DNA of 64,000 nucleotides from Chryseobacterium sp. ERMR1:04 (GCF_001297705.1 NZ_LIRF01000003.1:1-64000), one strand, 5' to 3'. Shown: positions 51,101 to 61,242, counted from the first letter of the stretch. Translations and numbers: made by a program. The notes: generated from the sequence alone by a model not told the origin.

Positions 51101-51427
51101 ATGAAAACAATACAGCTCTTTCAGTGTAAAGATTCTATCAGTCGTGAAATGCCGTTTTTTGAGGAGGAAAACCAACTTAATTCTTTGAATGATTTAATGA
51201 CATTCGATTTAATAAATACCGAAAAAGTAACCGAATTTATCGTAGAAATTCCAGATGACTTTGTTTTTGAAAACACCAACAAAGACGAACTATTGCTTAT
51301 GTGCAAAGAGGCTAAAGAAACGATTGATCATTATTTCAATACCGTTTCAGATGGTTATAGTAAGATAAATGCCGTAACAAGCCACAGCATTTGGGAGTTT
51401 GAAAAAGAGAGCAACAATCCTGCTTAA
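51101..51427 (+). CDS. Hypothetical protein in the stress cluster
   Basis: This 108-residue soluble, acidic protein begins MKTIQLFQCKDSISREMPFF. It has no signal peptide and no motif I recognise; the stretch TEFIVEIPDDFVFENTNKDE suggests an alpha/beta domain. It sits between the CsbD-like gene and the CinA-type gene on the same strand and may belong to the same stress module. Confidence 0.6.
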   Translation: MKTIQLFQCKDSISREMPFFEEENQLNSLNDLMTFDLINTEKVTEFIVEIPDDFVFENTNKDELLLMCKEAKETIDHYFNTVSDGYSKINAVTSHSIWEFEKESNNPA

Positions 51428-51478
51428 TCAGGAGCCAACCTGAAAGAACAATACATTTTCACTTTTAAATTGAGCATC

Positions 51479-51979
51479 ATGCATTTACAACAGAATTTAT
51501 TAGAATATATCAGCCGATCTTTAATGACAACGAATGAGACTGTTTCCGTCGCAGAAAGTGTAACGTCCGGGCTTTTACAGTTTTCTTTTTCTCAAATGAA
51601 AAATGCTTCCCTATTTTATAAAGGAGGATTGACCGCTTATTCCTTGAATGAAAAAGTGAAAATTTTAAATGTTGATAGAAAAGAAGCAGAAGAATGCAAT
51701 TGCGTATCTCAAAATATTGCAGATACCATGGCAATGAATGTGGCTAAATTATTTAATACCGATTGGTCTATTGCTATCACAGGCTATGTTGCTTCTATTC
51801 GTAATTCTACCAATAATATATTTTCTTACTTCTCTATACATTATAAAAATGAAATTATTCTTTCGAAGAAAATAGAATTGCATCACAAAACGCAGGCTAT
51901 TAATGTACAGTTGTATTATACCGAGTTTGTATTGGGATGCTTTAAAAGTGAAATTAATCAACAGTTAATTTTAAGATAA
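51479..51979 (+). CDS. CinA C-terminal domain protein (nicotinamide-nucleotide amidase type)
   Basis: I start at ATG 51479; a TTG at 51470 would add three residues. The 166-residue protein is a stand-alone CinA/PncC domain: TVSVAESVTSGLLQFSFSQ (AES-x-T-x-G-L motif), then FYKGGLTAYSLNEKVKILNV and DWSIAITGYVA. PncC enzymes remove the amide from nicotinamide mononucleotide in NAD salvage. In flavobacteria such short copies often lie beside DUF892 and CsbD-like stress genes, as here. Divergence (GLLQFSFSQM) means activity needs testing. Confidence 0.8.
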   Translation: MHLQQNLLEYISRSLMTTNETVSVAESVTSGLLQFSFSQMKNASLFYKGGLTAYSLNEKVKILNVDRKEAEECNCVSQNIADTMAMNVAKLFNTDWSIAITGYVASIRNSTNNIFSYFSIHYKNEIILSKKIELHHKTQAINVQLYYTEFVLGCFKSEINQQLILR

Positions 51980-52150
51980 TCACCATGAGAATTTAATGAA
52001 CAGAGGAGGTAAATACACTATTTATCATGATAGAACAAAGCCATTGATTAACTTTTGTAGGCGTGCATTGGTGAAAAGTGGTTTTGTTTTTTATTTTAAG
52101 CTTACCTTTAATTAGATTTTATAGTCAACTTTTTTAAAGTATTTTAAAGA

Positions 52151-52765
52151 ATGAAACCTAAACAGATTCCCGGAGTTCCGGTACAGAAAAAAGGAGGCTT
52201 TCATGATACAGAAAGTTATAAACAGTTTGATGATACCGAAAAAACGATTGAGCAATATGCTGTTTTAAAGCAGAGATTTCTATCCGTTAATGAATGGAAG
52301 AGTTATTGTGGCGAAAATTTTGCCGATTTCAGACTTCATGATTCCCTAGGAGAATATGTGGAGAGAATTCCGAAAGTGGGAGATTACATAAGAATTGATA
52401 TTCCGGGGCCGGGAGGTTTTGAAGCAAAAGGGTATGATTGGGTAGAAATAGTAGAGATCAATAATCATCACATTAATAAAGATGAACTGGAAAATTTAAT
52501 GATCATTTGCAGACCATCATCAATTCCCGGAGATGAAAAAAATCGTCATATCAATCATTTTTATTCTGCGGAAGCCACCTCAACTTTTATGATTTCAAGA
52601 ACAAAGAATTCTGTCAAAGCAGCCATCTATGGAAGAAATGAAAGTCCTAATTGGAACGCTAATTTTTCAGATAAAATAAGAAATTTCTCCGTAGCCGTGG
52701 GTGGAATGATCGGAATTTCAAAAATACAATGGAAGAAACTATCAGATCAATTTTTAGATTTTTAA
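52151..52765 (+). CDS. Hypothetical protein (Bacteroidota-type, no recognised domain)
   Basis: This 204-residue soluble protein starts KPKQIPGVPVQKKGGFHDTESYKQF. Its central part reads YIRIDIPGPGGFEAKGYDWVEIVEI, and later CRPSSIPGDEKNRHINHFY and FMISRTKNSVKAAIYGRNE. The pattern resembles conserved hypothetical flavobacterial proteins, but I cannot attach a function. It is monocistronic with no signal peptide. Confidence 0.65.
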   Translation: MKPKQIPGVPVQKKGGFHDTESYKQFDDTEKTIEQYAVLKQRFLSVNEWKSYCGENFADFRLHDSLGEYVERIPKVGDYIRIDIPGPGGFEAKGYDWVEIVEINNHHINKDELENLMIICRPSSIPGDEKNRHINHFYSAEATSTFMISRTKNSVKAAIYGRNESPNWNANFSDKIRNFSVAVGGMIGISKIQWKKLSDQFLDF

Positions 52766-52865
52766 TTTCTATTTAAAGTTAGCATTTCTAGAGCTGATTA
52801 TCTTTTTAATCAAAAAAAATCTTAAAGAATGTGATTTAGATAAAGATGTGAATGATATACAAAAA

Positions 52866-52990
52866 ATCAAATTTAGAAATTTAAATAGGCTCTTAAAACA
52901 CAATCAATTTTATCAAAGATAAAATCCTTGCGCCTTAGATTATAGAGCTATAAAAAATTTCTTTGCGCCCTTGCGATTTACCAACAAAAA
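52866..52990. repeat. Degenerate intergenic repeat with IS-like end
   Basis: TTAAATAGGCTCTTA at 52881-52895 is a one-mismatch version of the IS5-type end. It is followed by TCCTTGCGCC (52922) and TTGCGCCCTTGCGATTTA (52962). Similar TGCCCTTGCGAAC and TCCTTGCGGACTTTGTGAT words recur at 61151-61212. Together they look like one family of short intergenic repeats. Confidence 0.6.
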
Positions 52991-53014
52991 TATTAATTTT
53001 CAGACAGCACTTTT

Positions 53015-55906
53015 CTATTTTTTCTTAAGATCTTTATTGATTTGTTGTTCCGCGTTTTTCGCTTTCTGTTCCTGAGCTTCTTTATCTTTACGTTGCTCTT
53101 TTCTTGTTTTTTTATCGGCACGTCGTTCTTCACGAATCAGTTTGTGTGATTTTTTATTATACAAAGCATCGATGATTCCCTGACCCTTTTTACTGAAAAC
53201 CTTTATTTTAGGATTATCCTGAGTTCCTGTTACCACCACCGGAAAGCCAATCCATCCGCCTGGAGGAAGTCCAACTCTTACTTGAATATCAAGTAATCCG
53301 TTAAGACTTGCAGTTCCACTGATCGTAGGTCGGAGAACAGAAACTTTAAACGTAAATTTCTCAATATGAATAAGGTTGTTTTTGATATGAGTTTCGATAT
53401 CTACGCCTTTCATATCCGGGTTATCGAATGCTTTAGCTCCAATATTATCACCTACAGCCGAAAGCATTTTAAGATTTTTCACTTCTACATCACGAAGATT
53501 CACCATACCACCGCCTTCCAGCGAGGCATAAATCGGGCTCATATTTTTATCTAAATCACCTTTCAGTTTATAATCCAGCGATACAATTCCTTTAACATCT
53601 TTTGCGGCAGTGGCCATTTGGCGCACCATGTCAATTTCTTTATAGGCTCTTTGAACATTAAAATCCTGAACTTTTAAAGCCATGTCATAATTGGCGGCTA
53701 ATGGAGATAGGTCTTTATAGCGGGCATCCATATTCATTCGGCTTCCAATAATATCAAAAGCGGTATTTTTAAGATAGATCTGGCCATTAGTGATAGAGGC
53801 ATTCCCTTTAAGATGGTTAAGAACTAGGCCTTTAAAGTCAACTTTTTTAGCATTGGCATCCAAAGAAACATCCAGATTTTTTGGGACAATAACAACGCCG
53901 CTGCTTTTTGGGTTTTCTTCTTTGGCATATTCTAGTTCGATAGATTTATTGGGATTGTCACCACTTTTCAGCGCCATAAATTCATCAACGAGAATGTAAT
54001 TAGAGTTCATGGTAAACTTTCCGTGGAGCGTACCTTTTCTTTCAAGGAAATAATTAATGGTATTTAAAAGATATCCATTTAACGCAAAATCTGATTTTCC
54101 ATAGGTGGCATTAAACTTTCTAAACCACATTTTTTCATTTTCAAACTGGAAATTCCCTTCTTTAATATAGAATGATTTTGGAAGGTATTCTGTGGTGGCT
54201 TTTATATTTTTTAAAATTAAAGTTCCTTTGTTATCAAGCTTGCTGTATTGGCCAGTTGTTGCATAGCTTTGTCGGCCGTTAAGCGAGAGATCAGCCATGA
54301 TCAATCCGCTGATATCTAAGCCTTTTTTTGCAAATACTTTGTAAATTCTTCCTACATTTAAAACGCCTTTGGCTTTTATTTTATACAATAGATCTTCCGT
54401 ATTTTGCAGATCTGCATTCACAGAAACCGGATTTCCTTCAAAATCAAATCGTAAAGGATCCAGCTTCAAGCCAAGGCTCTTAAAAGTACCATCGGTATTG
54501 ATGACGTTCGCCATCATATTGATATTCTGAATAGGGTTGGGGTAATATTTAGTTTTTACAAAACCATCTTTAAGATTGATGTATCCATTGGTTTTTGGAA
54601 ACAGTTTTTTATCCATGCTGAACATTCCGTTGGCTTTGATATTGGTATCAATAAGCCCTCGTACTTCAATACCTTTTAATCCTAATGCCTGTTGCATGGT
54701 CTGAAGATTTACAGCCCCTTTTATATTGGCATTTACATTCATTTCATTCAGCCCTTTTGTATTGACGTAGGCAAGGAAACTATTATTCGGGCCAAGATCA
54801 AAACTTAGTTTTTTTAGATTAATAGCCAATTGGTTGGGGTCCAAAGAGGGAAGGTCAACATTCAGATCCATATTCAGATTGTTCATAGGAACCGGAGCTT
54901 TTCCGTTGGAGATAAATCCGTTTTTCACTAAAAGTCTAACTTTTACTCTGGGTTTAAGGTTTTGTGGTTCACTGAATCTTCCTTTTACATTAAAATACAG
55001 ATCACTGTTACCTTCTATCTTAGTATCTTTTGCCCAATCCAAATATTGTGGAGGCAATACCGAGATCATTTCTCTGATGGTTGTTTTCTCGGAAGCCGCT
55101 TTAATATCAAGGTTATATCCATCTTTAAGAATGCTGGCAAAACCGGTAAACTTTAAAGGAAGATCATTGATTCTTAATTCGTTTTTTCTTAATACGAAAG
55201 TCAATGCATTGGTATTAATCCTTGTAATAAGATCAGCATGTAATTTCTTTTGCTTGGCGTAATATATTCTGTCTAAGCTAAAATCTACTTTGTCGATATC
55301 CAGATTGGTTTCCAGATCAAAAATATCTTCACTTAATCCACCTTTTCCGGTATAATTCAGTCCTTTTGCATCTATTAATATTTTAGCAGCGTGGTCAACA
55401 TATTTGATATGACTGTTTTTGAATTTAATAAGATCAAGTTTTATAGAAGTGCCCGTTTCGGTACTGTCTTTAGGAGTTGCAGAAGGTTCTGAGATATAGA
55501 CGTTATAATTGGCTTCTCCTTTCGTATTCACAAAAACATTGGCATACGCATCGGTAACATATATTTCATCGATCTTTACTTCACGGTTAAGAATCAGATT
55601 TTTCAAGTTGATTCCTACCGCTACTTCTTTTGCCGTCAGCAAAGTATCCTGCTGAAAAGGTTTAGATCCGTACAAGATAAGATCATCTACAGAAAGGGTA
55701 AGAGAAGGGAAGTGTCTGAAAAAGGTAAGGTGTGTTTTTTTATAATCTAGTTTTCCTGCCAGATGTTTATTCGCAAATATTTTCACCTGGTCAGAAATCG
55801 TTCCTGGAAATAGAATAGGAATAATAAACATCAAAAATAGAATTGATGCTAAAGAAATTCCCGTCCATTTAAAAAATTTCAAAATTATTTTTTTAAATTT
55901 TTCCAT
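53015..55906 (-). CDS. AsmA-like envelope protein
   Basis: This 963-residue protein has an N-terminal membrane anchor (KWTGISLASILFLMFIIPILF) followed by a long beta-rich periplasmic part. It shows the AsmA opening (FRHFPSLTLSVDDLILYG) and, in the last quarter, the AsmA C-terminal pattern (KMLSAVGDNIGAKAFDNPDMKGVDIE; LNGLLDIQVRVGLPPGGWIG). The last 40 residues are Lys/Glu-rich. Related large proteins shuttle lipids between membranes; outer-membrane lipid homeostasis is the likely role. It is transcribed alone. Confidence 0.85.
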   Translation of the reverse strand: MEKFKKIILKFFKWTGISLASILFLMFIIPILFPGTISDQVKIFANKHLAGKLDYKKTHLTFFRHFPSLTLSVDDLILYGSKPFQQDTLLTAKEVAVGINLKNLILNREVKIDEIYVTDAYANVFVNTKGEANYNVYISEPSATPKDSTETGTSIKLDLIKFKNSHIKYVDHAAKILIDAKGLNYTGKGGLSEDIFDLETNLDIDKVDFSLDRIYYAKQKKLHADLITRINTNALTFVLRKNELRINDLPLKFTGFASILKDGYNLDIKAASEKTTIREMISVLPPQYLDWAKDTKIEGNSDLYFNVKGRFSEPQNLKPRVKVRLLVKNGFISNGKAPVPMNNLNMDLNVDLPSLDPNQLAINLKKLSFDLGPNNSFLAYVNTKGLNEMNVNANIKGAVNLQTMQQALGLKGIEVRGLIDTNIKANGMFSMDKKLFPKTNGYINLKDGFVKTKYYPNPIQNINMMANVINTDGTFKSLGLKLDPLRFDFEGNPVSVNADLQNTEDLLYKIKAKGVLNVGRIYKVFAKKGLDISGLIMADLSLNGRQSYATTGQYSKLDNKGTLILKNIKATTEYLPKSFYIKEGNFQFENEKMWFRKFNATYGKSDFALNGYLLNTINYFLERKGTLHGKFTMNSNYILVDEFMALKSGDNPNKSIELEYAKEENPKSSGVVIVPKNLDVSLDANAKKVDFKGLVLNHLKGNASITNGQIYLKNTAFDIIGSRMNMDARYKDLSPLAANYDMALKVQDFNVQRAYKEIDMVRQMATAAKDVKGIVSLDYKLKGDLDKNMSPIYASLEGGGMVNLRDVEVKNLKMLSAVGDNIGAKAFDNPDMKGVDIETHIKNNLIHIEKFTFKVSVLRPTISGTASLNGLLDIQVRVGLPPGGWIGFPVVVTGTQDNPKIKVFSKKGQGIIDALYNKKSHKLIREERRADKKTRKEQRKDKEAQEQKAKNAEQQINKDLKKK

Positions 55907-56198
55907 AAACTGATAATTTTGATTTTTGTAGTGTTTTTTGTGTATAGCTGATGATAATAAGTTAATGTCTATCTAAAATTACGCCATTTATCATTAAAAG
56001 ATTAAAAATACTTTCAAGGAGATGGGGTTGGTTTGGGCGTAAAAATAGCAAATTTTAGAGAAAATTCTAAGAATAATAAAGATAAGTCATCACCTTTCAA
56101 AGACTTAGTCTGTTTTTATGCTTTGTCACGATTTTGAACATTTTAAATGACCTTTTTGATAGTGATGTGTTTTTCATTGTCGTAATTTTATACTCGTA

Positions 56199-56570
56199 AT
56201 GATAAAAAGAAAAAATAGAATCTTACTCCTTCCTATCGTGTTCTTATTAACGATAGTATTAGTAGGATTGAACCTTTTCAAAAGTAAAAATCAGTCACCT
56301 TCTAGTGTTACTAAATCAACTACATCCCTACAGAAAGCGGATGTTCAAAATCAGGTTGATATTTACAATTTATCAGATATTCCGGACGAGCTTATTATAG
56401 AAGATGTAAATAAGACCCAATTTGCTGTTGAGGTACTCATAGAAAAATGGATTGCTGATTTATTTAACATTCAACATTTTTCGTCTTCACCAATTATTGC
56501 TCACAATTTTTCGTTTATTACTTTACCCAGGTATATTCTTTACCATTCTTTGCAGATATCTGGTTGCTAA
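56199..56570 (+). CDS. Hypothetical single-pass membrane protein
   Basis: This 123-residue protein has one membrane helix (ILLLPIVFLLTIVLVGLNLF) and then a short Ser/Thr-rich linker. The end (IIAHNFSFITLPRYILYHSL) reads less naturally than the first 90 residues, so a frameshift near the 3' end is possible. I recognise no motif. It precedes the urease operon by about 156 bp. Confidence 0.5.
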   Translation: MIKRKNRILLLPIVFLLTIVLVGLNLFKSKNQSPSSVTKSTTSLQKADVQNQVDIYNLSDIPDELIIEDVNKTQFAVEVLIEKWIADLFNIQHFSSSPIIAHNFSFITLPRYILYHSLQISGC

Positions 56571-56726
56571 TTTTAATTTAATTCACTTTTTTAAGTTTAT
56601 AATTTGTCCGTATTCGATTACTGGACAATGATTTATATTTCCTATATTTATTTTTCAGATACTTTTATTTGCTTTTTTTAACAAGGCAAAAATAAACTAT
56701 ATGTTCAATTTTAAATAAAAATATTT

Positions 56727-57029
56727 ATGCATTTAACCCCCAGAGAAACAGAAAAACTGATGCTGCACATGGCAGGAGAACTTGCCCTCAAAAGAAAGGC
56801 GAGAGGTGTTAAGTTAAATTATCCCGAGTCGGTTGCTTTGATCAGTCATTTTCTAATGGAAGGCGCCCGAGATGGAAAAAGAGTCGCTGATCTGATGCAG
56901 GAAGGCGCTCAGATTCTTACGATTGATGATGTGATGCCGGGAGTGGCAGATATGATCCACGATGTTCAGATTGAAGCTACTTTTCCGGATGGAACCAAAT
57001 TAGTAACCGTACACAACCCAATTCGTTAA
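56727..57029 (+). CDS. ureA: Urease subunit gamma
   Basis: This 100-residue protein matches UreA in full: [20 protein letters not shown], then [18 protein letters not shown] and [26 protein letters not shown], ending TVHNPIR. It is one of three structural subunits of the nickel enzyme that splits urea into ammonia and carbamate in the cytoplasm. It is first in the operon; the beta subunit starts 11 bp later. Length is exactly that of the family. Confidence 0.97.
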   Translation: MHLTPRETEKLMLHMAGELALKRKARGVKLNYPESVALISHFLMEGARDGKRVADLMQEGAQILTIDDVMPGVADMIHDVQIEATFPDGTKLVTVHNPIR

Positions 57030-57040
57030 ACCTACTTATT

Positions 57041-57409
57041 ATGATACCAGGAGAAATTTTTGTAAAAGAAGGCATTATTATTTGTAATGAAGGCCGTGCA
57101 ACAGTGACTATAAAAGTGATTAATACAGGAGACCGTCCTATTCAGGTGGGATCTCACTTTCATTTCTTTGAAGTGAATAAAGCCATGAGCTTCGATCGTG
57201 AGAAAGCTTTCGGAAAGAGATTGAACATTGTGGCGAGCACAGCGGTACGTTTTGAACCGGGAGAAGAGAAAGAAGTAGAACTTGTGGAAATAGGAGGAAA
57301 TAAAAAAGCAGTGGGCTTCAATAATCTTGTAGATGGGTCTGTAGATTCAGATACTCAAAAAGAAGAAAGTGTAGCCAAAGCCAATCAATTAAATTATAAA
57401 AATCTGTAA
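57041..57409 (+). CDS. ureB: Urease subunit beta
   Basis: This 122-residue protein starts [18 protein letters not shown] and contains the UreB landmarks [21 protein letters not shown] and [17 protein letters not shown]. The C-terminal tail ([20 protein letters not shown]) is typical for the group. Stop and the alpha-subunit start are one base apart, so the two are translated together. Confidence 0.97.
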   Translation: MIPGEIFVKEGIIICNEGRATVTIKVINTGDRPIQVGSHFHFFEVNKAMSFDREKAFGKRLNIVASTAVRFEPGEEKEVELVEIGGNKKAVGFNNLVDGSVDSDTQKEESVAKANQLNYKNL

Positions 57410-57410
57410 T

Positions 57411-59132
57411 ATGAGTTTAAACGTAGACAGAAAACAATACGCGAATATATTAGGCCCAACGACAGGAGACCGAATCCGACTGGGTGATACAGAAATGATC
57501 ATTGAGATCGAAAAAGATTTTACCCACTATGGGGATGAAGCTGTTTTCGGAGGAGGTAAAACGGTACGTGACGGGATGGGACAAAACGGGACCGCCAAAA
57601 GAGATGAAGGAGTCTTAGATCTTTGTATTACAGGCGCAACGATTATTGACCACTGGGGAATTGTAAAAGCAGATATCGGAATTAAAGACGGTAAGATTGT
57701 TGGTATTGGTAAAGCAGGAAACCCTGATACAATGGATGGAGTAACTCCCAATATGATTATTGGTGCTTCTACAGAAGTTCATGGCGCAAAAGGACATATT
57801 GTAACGGCTGGAGGAATTGATACACACATTCATTACATCTGTCCGCAACAGATTGAAACGTCTCTTTATAGCGGTATTACGACGATGATCGGAGGGGGAA
57901 CCGGACCTAATGACGGGACGAATGCAACCACCGTTACTCCAGGGAAATTCAACCTTCAAAAAATGTTGGAAGCTGCGGAAGAATACCCTATGAATTTAGG
58001 ATTTTTTGGTAAAGGAAACTGTTCTACCGAAGGACCAATTGAAGAGCAGGTAGAAGCAGGAGCGTTGGGTGTGAAGATTCATGAAGATTGGGGCGCTACG
58101 CCTGCAGTAATTGATGCTTCGTTAAAAGTGGCTGATAAATATGATGTTCAGGTGGCGATCCACACAGATACGTTGAATGAAAGTGGCTTTTTGGAAGATA
58201 CAATGAGAGCGATTAATGGAAGGGTAATTCATACATTCCACACAGAAGGTGCAGGCGGTGGGCATGCTCCGGATATTATTAAAGCTGCCATGTATCCGAA
58301 TGTACTTCCGGCTTCTACAAATCCTACACGTCCTTATACCATTAATACGATAGATGAACACTTAGATATGTTGATGGTATGTCACCATTTAAGTAAAAAC
58401 ATTCCTGAAGATGTAGCATTTGCAGATTCACGTATCCGTCCGGAAACGATTGCAGCAGAAGATATTCTACATGATATAGGCGTGTTCAGTATTATGAGTT
58501 CAGATTCTCAGGCGATGGGAAGACCGGGCGAAGTCATCATCAGAACATGGCAGACGGCTAGTAAAATGAAAGAACAGCGCGGTCACTTAGAAGAAGATGA
58601 AAATACAGAGCATGATAATTTCCGTGCAAAACGATATATCGCAAAGTATACTATTAATCCTGCTATTGCGCATGGAATTTCAGAATATGTAGGCTCAATT
58701 GAAGCTGGGAAAATGGCTGATCTAGTAATCTGGAAACCTGCATTATTTGGAGCAAAACCTGAAATGATTGTTAAAGGAGGTTTTGTAATTGCCAGCAAAA
58801 TGGGAGATCCGAATGCGTCTATTCCAACGCCACAACCTGTTATCTATAGAAATATGTTTGGTGCTCATGGCCGTGCGAAATACGGAACGTGTGCTACGTT
58901 TGTTTCTCAGATCTCTATTGATAATGGAGCGATTGCAAGTTATAAACTAGAGAAGATGATTCTTCCGGTAAAAAATTGCAGAAATATTTCTAAAAAAGAT
59001 CTTATTCATAATGATAAAACACCTGTAATTGAGGTGAATCCTGAAAACTACAAAGTAACAGTAGATGGGGTGCATATCACTTGTGAACCGGCGGAGAAAC
59101 TTCCGTTAACTCAATTGTATTTTTTATTCTAA
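57411..59132 (+). CDS. ureC: Urease subunit alpha (catalytic)
   Basis: This 573-residue catalytic subunit carries a complete active site. By alignment with Klebsiella numbering (+5) the nickel ligands are H139 and H141 ([10 protein letters not shown]), the carbamylated K222 (GVKIHEDWG), H251 ([12 protein letters not shown]), H277 ([15 protein letters not shown]) and D365 (SSDSQAMG). The flap cysteine is C324 with its histidine neighbour (MVCHHLS). No residue is missing. It needs UreD-F-G-E, encoded downstream, for nickel loading. A weak GC stem follows at 59142-59166. Confidence 0.98.
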   Translation: MSLNVDRKQYANILGPTTGDRIRLGDTEMIIEIEKDFTHYGDEAVFGGGKTVRDGMGQNGTAKRDEGVLDLCITGATIIDHWGIVKADIGIKDGKIVGIGKAGNPDTMDGVTPNMIIGASTEVHGAKGHIVTAGGIDTHIHYICPQQIETSLYSGITTMIGGGTGPNDGTNATTVTPGKFNLQKMLEAAEEYPMNLGFFGKGNCSTEGPIEEQVEAGALGVKIHEDWGATPAVIDASLKVADKYDVQVAIHTDTLNESGFLEDTMRAINGRVIHTFHTEGAGGGHAPDIIKAAMYPNVLPASTNPTRPYTINTIDEHLDMLMVCHHLSKNIPEDVAFADSRIRPETIAAEDILHDIGVFSIMSSDSQAMGRPGEVIIRTWQTASKMKEQRGHLEEDENTEHDNFRAKRYIAKYTINPAIAHGISEYVGSIEAGKMADLVIWKPALFGAKPEMIVKGGFVIASKMGDPNASIPTPQPVIYRNMFGAHGRAKYGTCATFVSQISIDNGAIASYKLEKMILPVKNCRNISKKDLIHNDKTPVIEVNPENYKVTVDGVHITCEPAEKLPLTQLYFLF

Positions 59133-59217
59133 TAATTGATCAGGGCTCTGTGAAAAATCGGAGCCTTTATAAAATTAGCATAGAATAAATCATAGTATAA
59201 CTTTAAAAAACACTTAG

Positions 59218-59883
59218 ATGAAAAAAAATTATAAAGACATTTTTATGCTCGTAATAGTAGGAGTTAGCCTGTTTTCAGGTTCATTACATGCACAGTTTTT
59301 AGGAGGGTCAAGAGTAAAAGATGATGAAAGTGGGCCTAAAGGACGATTTTTATTATACGGTTCTTTCAATTATTCTAAAACGAATACACCTTCTAGCAGT
59401 AGCAGTTCATTAGGAACTAATGGTAATGCAGGAATTCCTATTGGGTTAGGGTATTTTATAAATAATAATGATTTAATAGGAATCAACTATGCATTTGCAA
59501 GAAATGCAATAGATGAACAAACCACATATAAACAAAATGAAACCGGAATTTGGTATAGCCCGTCTGTTAATCTGGGTAAGCACTTTGTTTTAGCAGGCCA
59601 GATAGAAGCGCATTATGTATGGGGGCAAAAATTATCTAGTGTCTCTGCCAATGAAGATCATTTTAATGGGTATCGCTTACGGGCATATCCTTTAATTATT
59701 GTGCTGTTAGGAGGAGGATGGGCATTGTCATTTAAGTTTGCAGAACTATCTATGTTGCAAACTAAACTTAGAAATGAAGGCTGGACGAAAAATTATGTAG
59801 GAGGTATGGGAGGTGCTACTTTTGGAGGCGGAGTTTCTAAAAGTTTTGATTTCAGAAAAAAAAATAAAAATAATGATCATTAA
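59218..59883 (+). CDS. Outer-membrane beta-barrel-type protein inside the urease operon
   Basis: This 221-residue protein has a signal peptide (IFMLVIVGVSLFSGSLHAQ). The mature part is Gly-rich with alternating strands (GRFLLYGSFNYSKT, IGINYAFARN, GIWYSPSVNLGKHFVL), ending SFDFRKKNKNNDH, as in small outer-membrane barrels. It lies between ureC and ureE and overlaps ureE by 11 bp, so it is a true operon member. A pore for urea, nickel or ammonium is an attractive but unproven idea. Confidence 0.75.
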   Translation: MKKNYKDIFMLVIVGVSLFSGSLHAQFLGGSRVKDDESGPKGRFLLYGSFNYSKTNTPSSSSSSLGTNGNAGIPIGLGYFINNNDLIGINYAFARNAIDEQTTYKQNETGIWYSPSVNLGKHFVLAGQIEAHYVWGQKLSSVSANEDHFNGYRLRAYPLIIVLLGGGWALSFKFAELSMLQTKLRNEGWTKNYVGGMGGATFGGGVSKSFDFRKKNKNNDH

Positions 59884-60385
59884 TGAAACGTTAGGTAATA
59901 TTTTAGACAAGGCTGATATTGAAAAATCAATAGATTATCTTGATCTTGAATGGTATGAATCTACTAAAAGGATTCAGCGTAAAAAGACACGTCAGGGAGA
60001 AGATATTGCGATTAAATTTCTTAGAGAAGGGCAACGCCTCAGAGAAGGAGATATTCTTTTCGAAAATGAAGAGAAACTGATTGTTGTTAATATTTTAGAA
60101 ACGGAGGCGATTGTTATTTCTCCGGCTTCAATGTTGGAAATGGGCACGGTGTGTTATGAAATAGGGAATAAGCATATTCCTCTTTTTATACAGGAAGATA
60201 AAGTGCTGTTGCCTTTTGAAACACCAATGTACAGGTGGTTGGAAGTAAGTGGCTATAAACCCGAAAAACAGTTTGTAAAGCTGTTGAATCTTCTTAAATC
60301 AAACGTAGAACCTCACGGACATGGCAGTTTAGGTTCATCAATTTTTACTAAAATTTTAAAAATGGCAGCTCCAAAAGATGAATAA
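59873..60385 (+). CDS. ureE: Urease accessory protein UreE (nickel donor)
   Basis: From the ATG at 59873 the product has 170 residues. UreE landmarks are LDLEWYESTKRIQRKKTRQGEDIAIKFL and LREGDILFENEEKLIVVNI; the nickel-site region near the end is NVEPHGHGSLGSSIF. The C-terminus (KMAAPKDE) lacks the His-rich tail found in some species. The protein hands nickel to the UreDFG complex. It overlaps both neighbours (11 bp upstream, 8 bp downstream). Confidence 0.9.
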   Translation: MIINETLGNILDKADIEKSIDYLDLEWYESTKRIQRKKTRQGEDIAIKFLREGQRLREGDILFENEEKLIVVNILETEAIVISPASMLEMGTVCYEIGNKHIPLFIQEDKVLLPFETPMYRWLEVSGYKPEKQFVKLLNLLKSNVEPHGHGSLGSSIFTKILKMAAPKDE

Positions 60386-61070
60386 CATGAAATTTTTAGC
60401 CAGCTTATTACATATTTCAGATCCTACCTTACCGATCGGAGGTTACACTCATTCTAACGGGTTGGAAACATATGTGCAGAAAAGGATCGTAAACAATAGA
60501 GCGACCGCAAAGGAATTTGTTGAAAATATGCTCAAATATAACCTGAAATACAATGATGGTGCTTTTGTAAAACTGGCGTATGAAGCAACAGAATCTAAAG
60601 ATTTGAAAGCCATCTTAAAGTTGGATGAAGAATGTAATGCGTTGAAATGTCCGAAAGAAATTCGTCAGGCAAGTCAGAAATTAGGATTGCGTTTAATCAA
60701 AATTTTCAAAAGAAATGAAAATTTCGAGTTTATGGAAGCGTACGAAAAGGCCATTAAAAACCGTGAAGCAAGCTCTCATTATGGCGTTGTCTTCGGAATC
60801 TACACGTGCTTGTTGGGTATTCCTTTATACGAAGCACTTTTCGGATTCTATTATACTTCCTTGGCGGGAATGATTACCAATGCAGTAAAGTTGGTTCCAT
60901 TGGGGCAGCTTGACGGGCAGGATATTTTGTTCGAATTATATCCCATCATGGAAAGGACAGCGCAGGAAACCATAGACCTTGACAGAGATTTGGTAGGGCT
61001 TTGTAATACCTCTTTTGATATTCGTTGCATGCAGCATGAAAGACTGTATTCCAGACTGTATATGTCTTAA
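60378..61070 (+). CDS. ureF: Urease accessory protein UreF
   Basis: This 230-residue protein has the UreF opening ISDPTLPIGGYTHSNGLETYV and the all-helical layout of the family (ASSHYGVVFGIYTCLLGIPL; SLAGMITNAVKLVPLGQLDG). The first ATG at 60378 overlaps ureE; a second (MKFLAS) at 60387 is also possible. UreF joins UreD and UreG in the complex that loads nickel into UreC. It is followed by a 172-bp gap with repeat-like sequence before ureG. Confidence 0.93.
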   Translation: MNNMKFLASLLHISDPTLPIGGYTHSNGLETYVQKRIVNNRATAKEFVENMLKYNLKYNDGAFVKLAYEATESKDLKAILKLDEECNALKCPKEIRQASQKLGLRLIKIFKRNENFEFMEAYEKAIKNREASSHYGVVFGIYTCLLGIPLYEALFGFYYTSLAGMITNAVKLVPLGQLDGQDILFELYPIMERTAQETIDLDRDLVGLCNTSFDIRCMQHERLYSRLYMS

Positions 61071-61242
61071 TCAAAGGCTGGATAATTAAAAAATATAGAA
61101 TCATCCGTAATATCATATCATTAAAAAACTTGGTGAGCTTGGCTGAGTGAAATGCCCTTGCGAACTTAAAAATATTCATAACTAAAATCAAAAAAATCCT
61201 TGCGGACTTTGTGATAAAAATAAAAAACAGAAGTAATTTAAA
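61071..61242. repeat. Repeat-like gap between ureF and ureG
   Basis: The gap contains TGCCCTTGCGAAC and TCCTTGCGGACTTTGTGAT words also seen near 52922-52980. It breaks the otherwise tight operon. No terminator or gene is visible, so the transcript may continue through it. Confidence 0.5.

Noticed and set aside
54834-55262. 142-codon plus-strand frame opposite the AsmA-like gene
   Set aside because: Antisense shadow of a long, well-supported coding region with no own signals.
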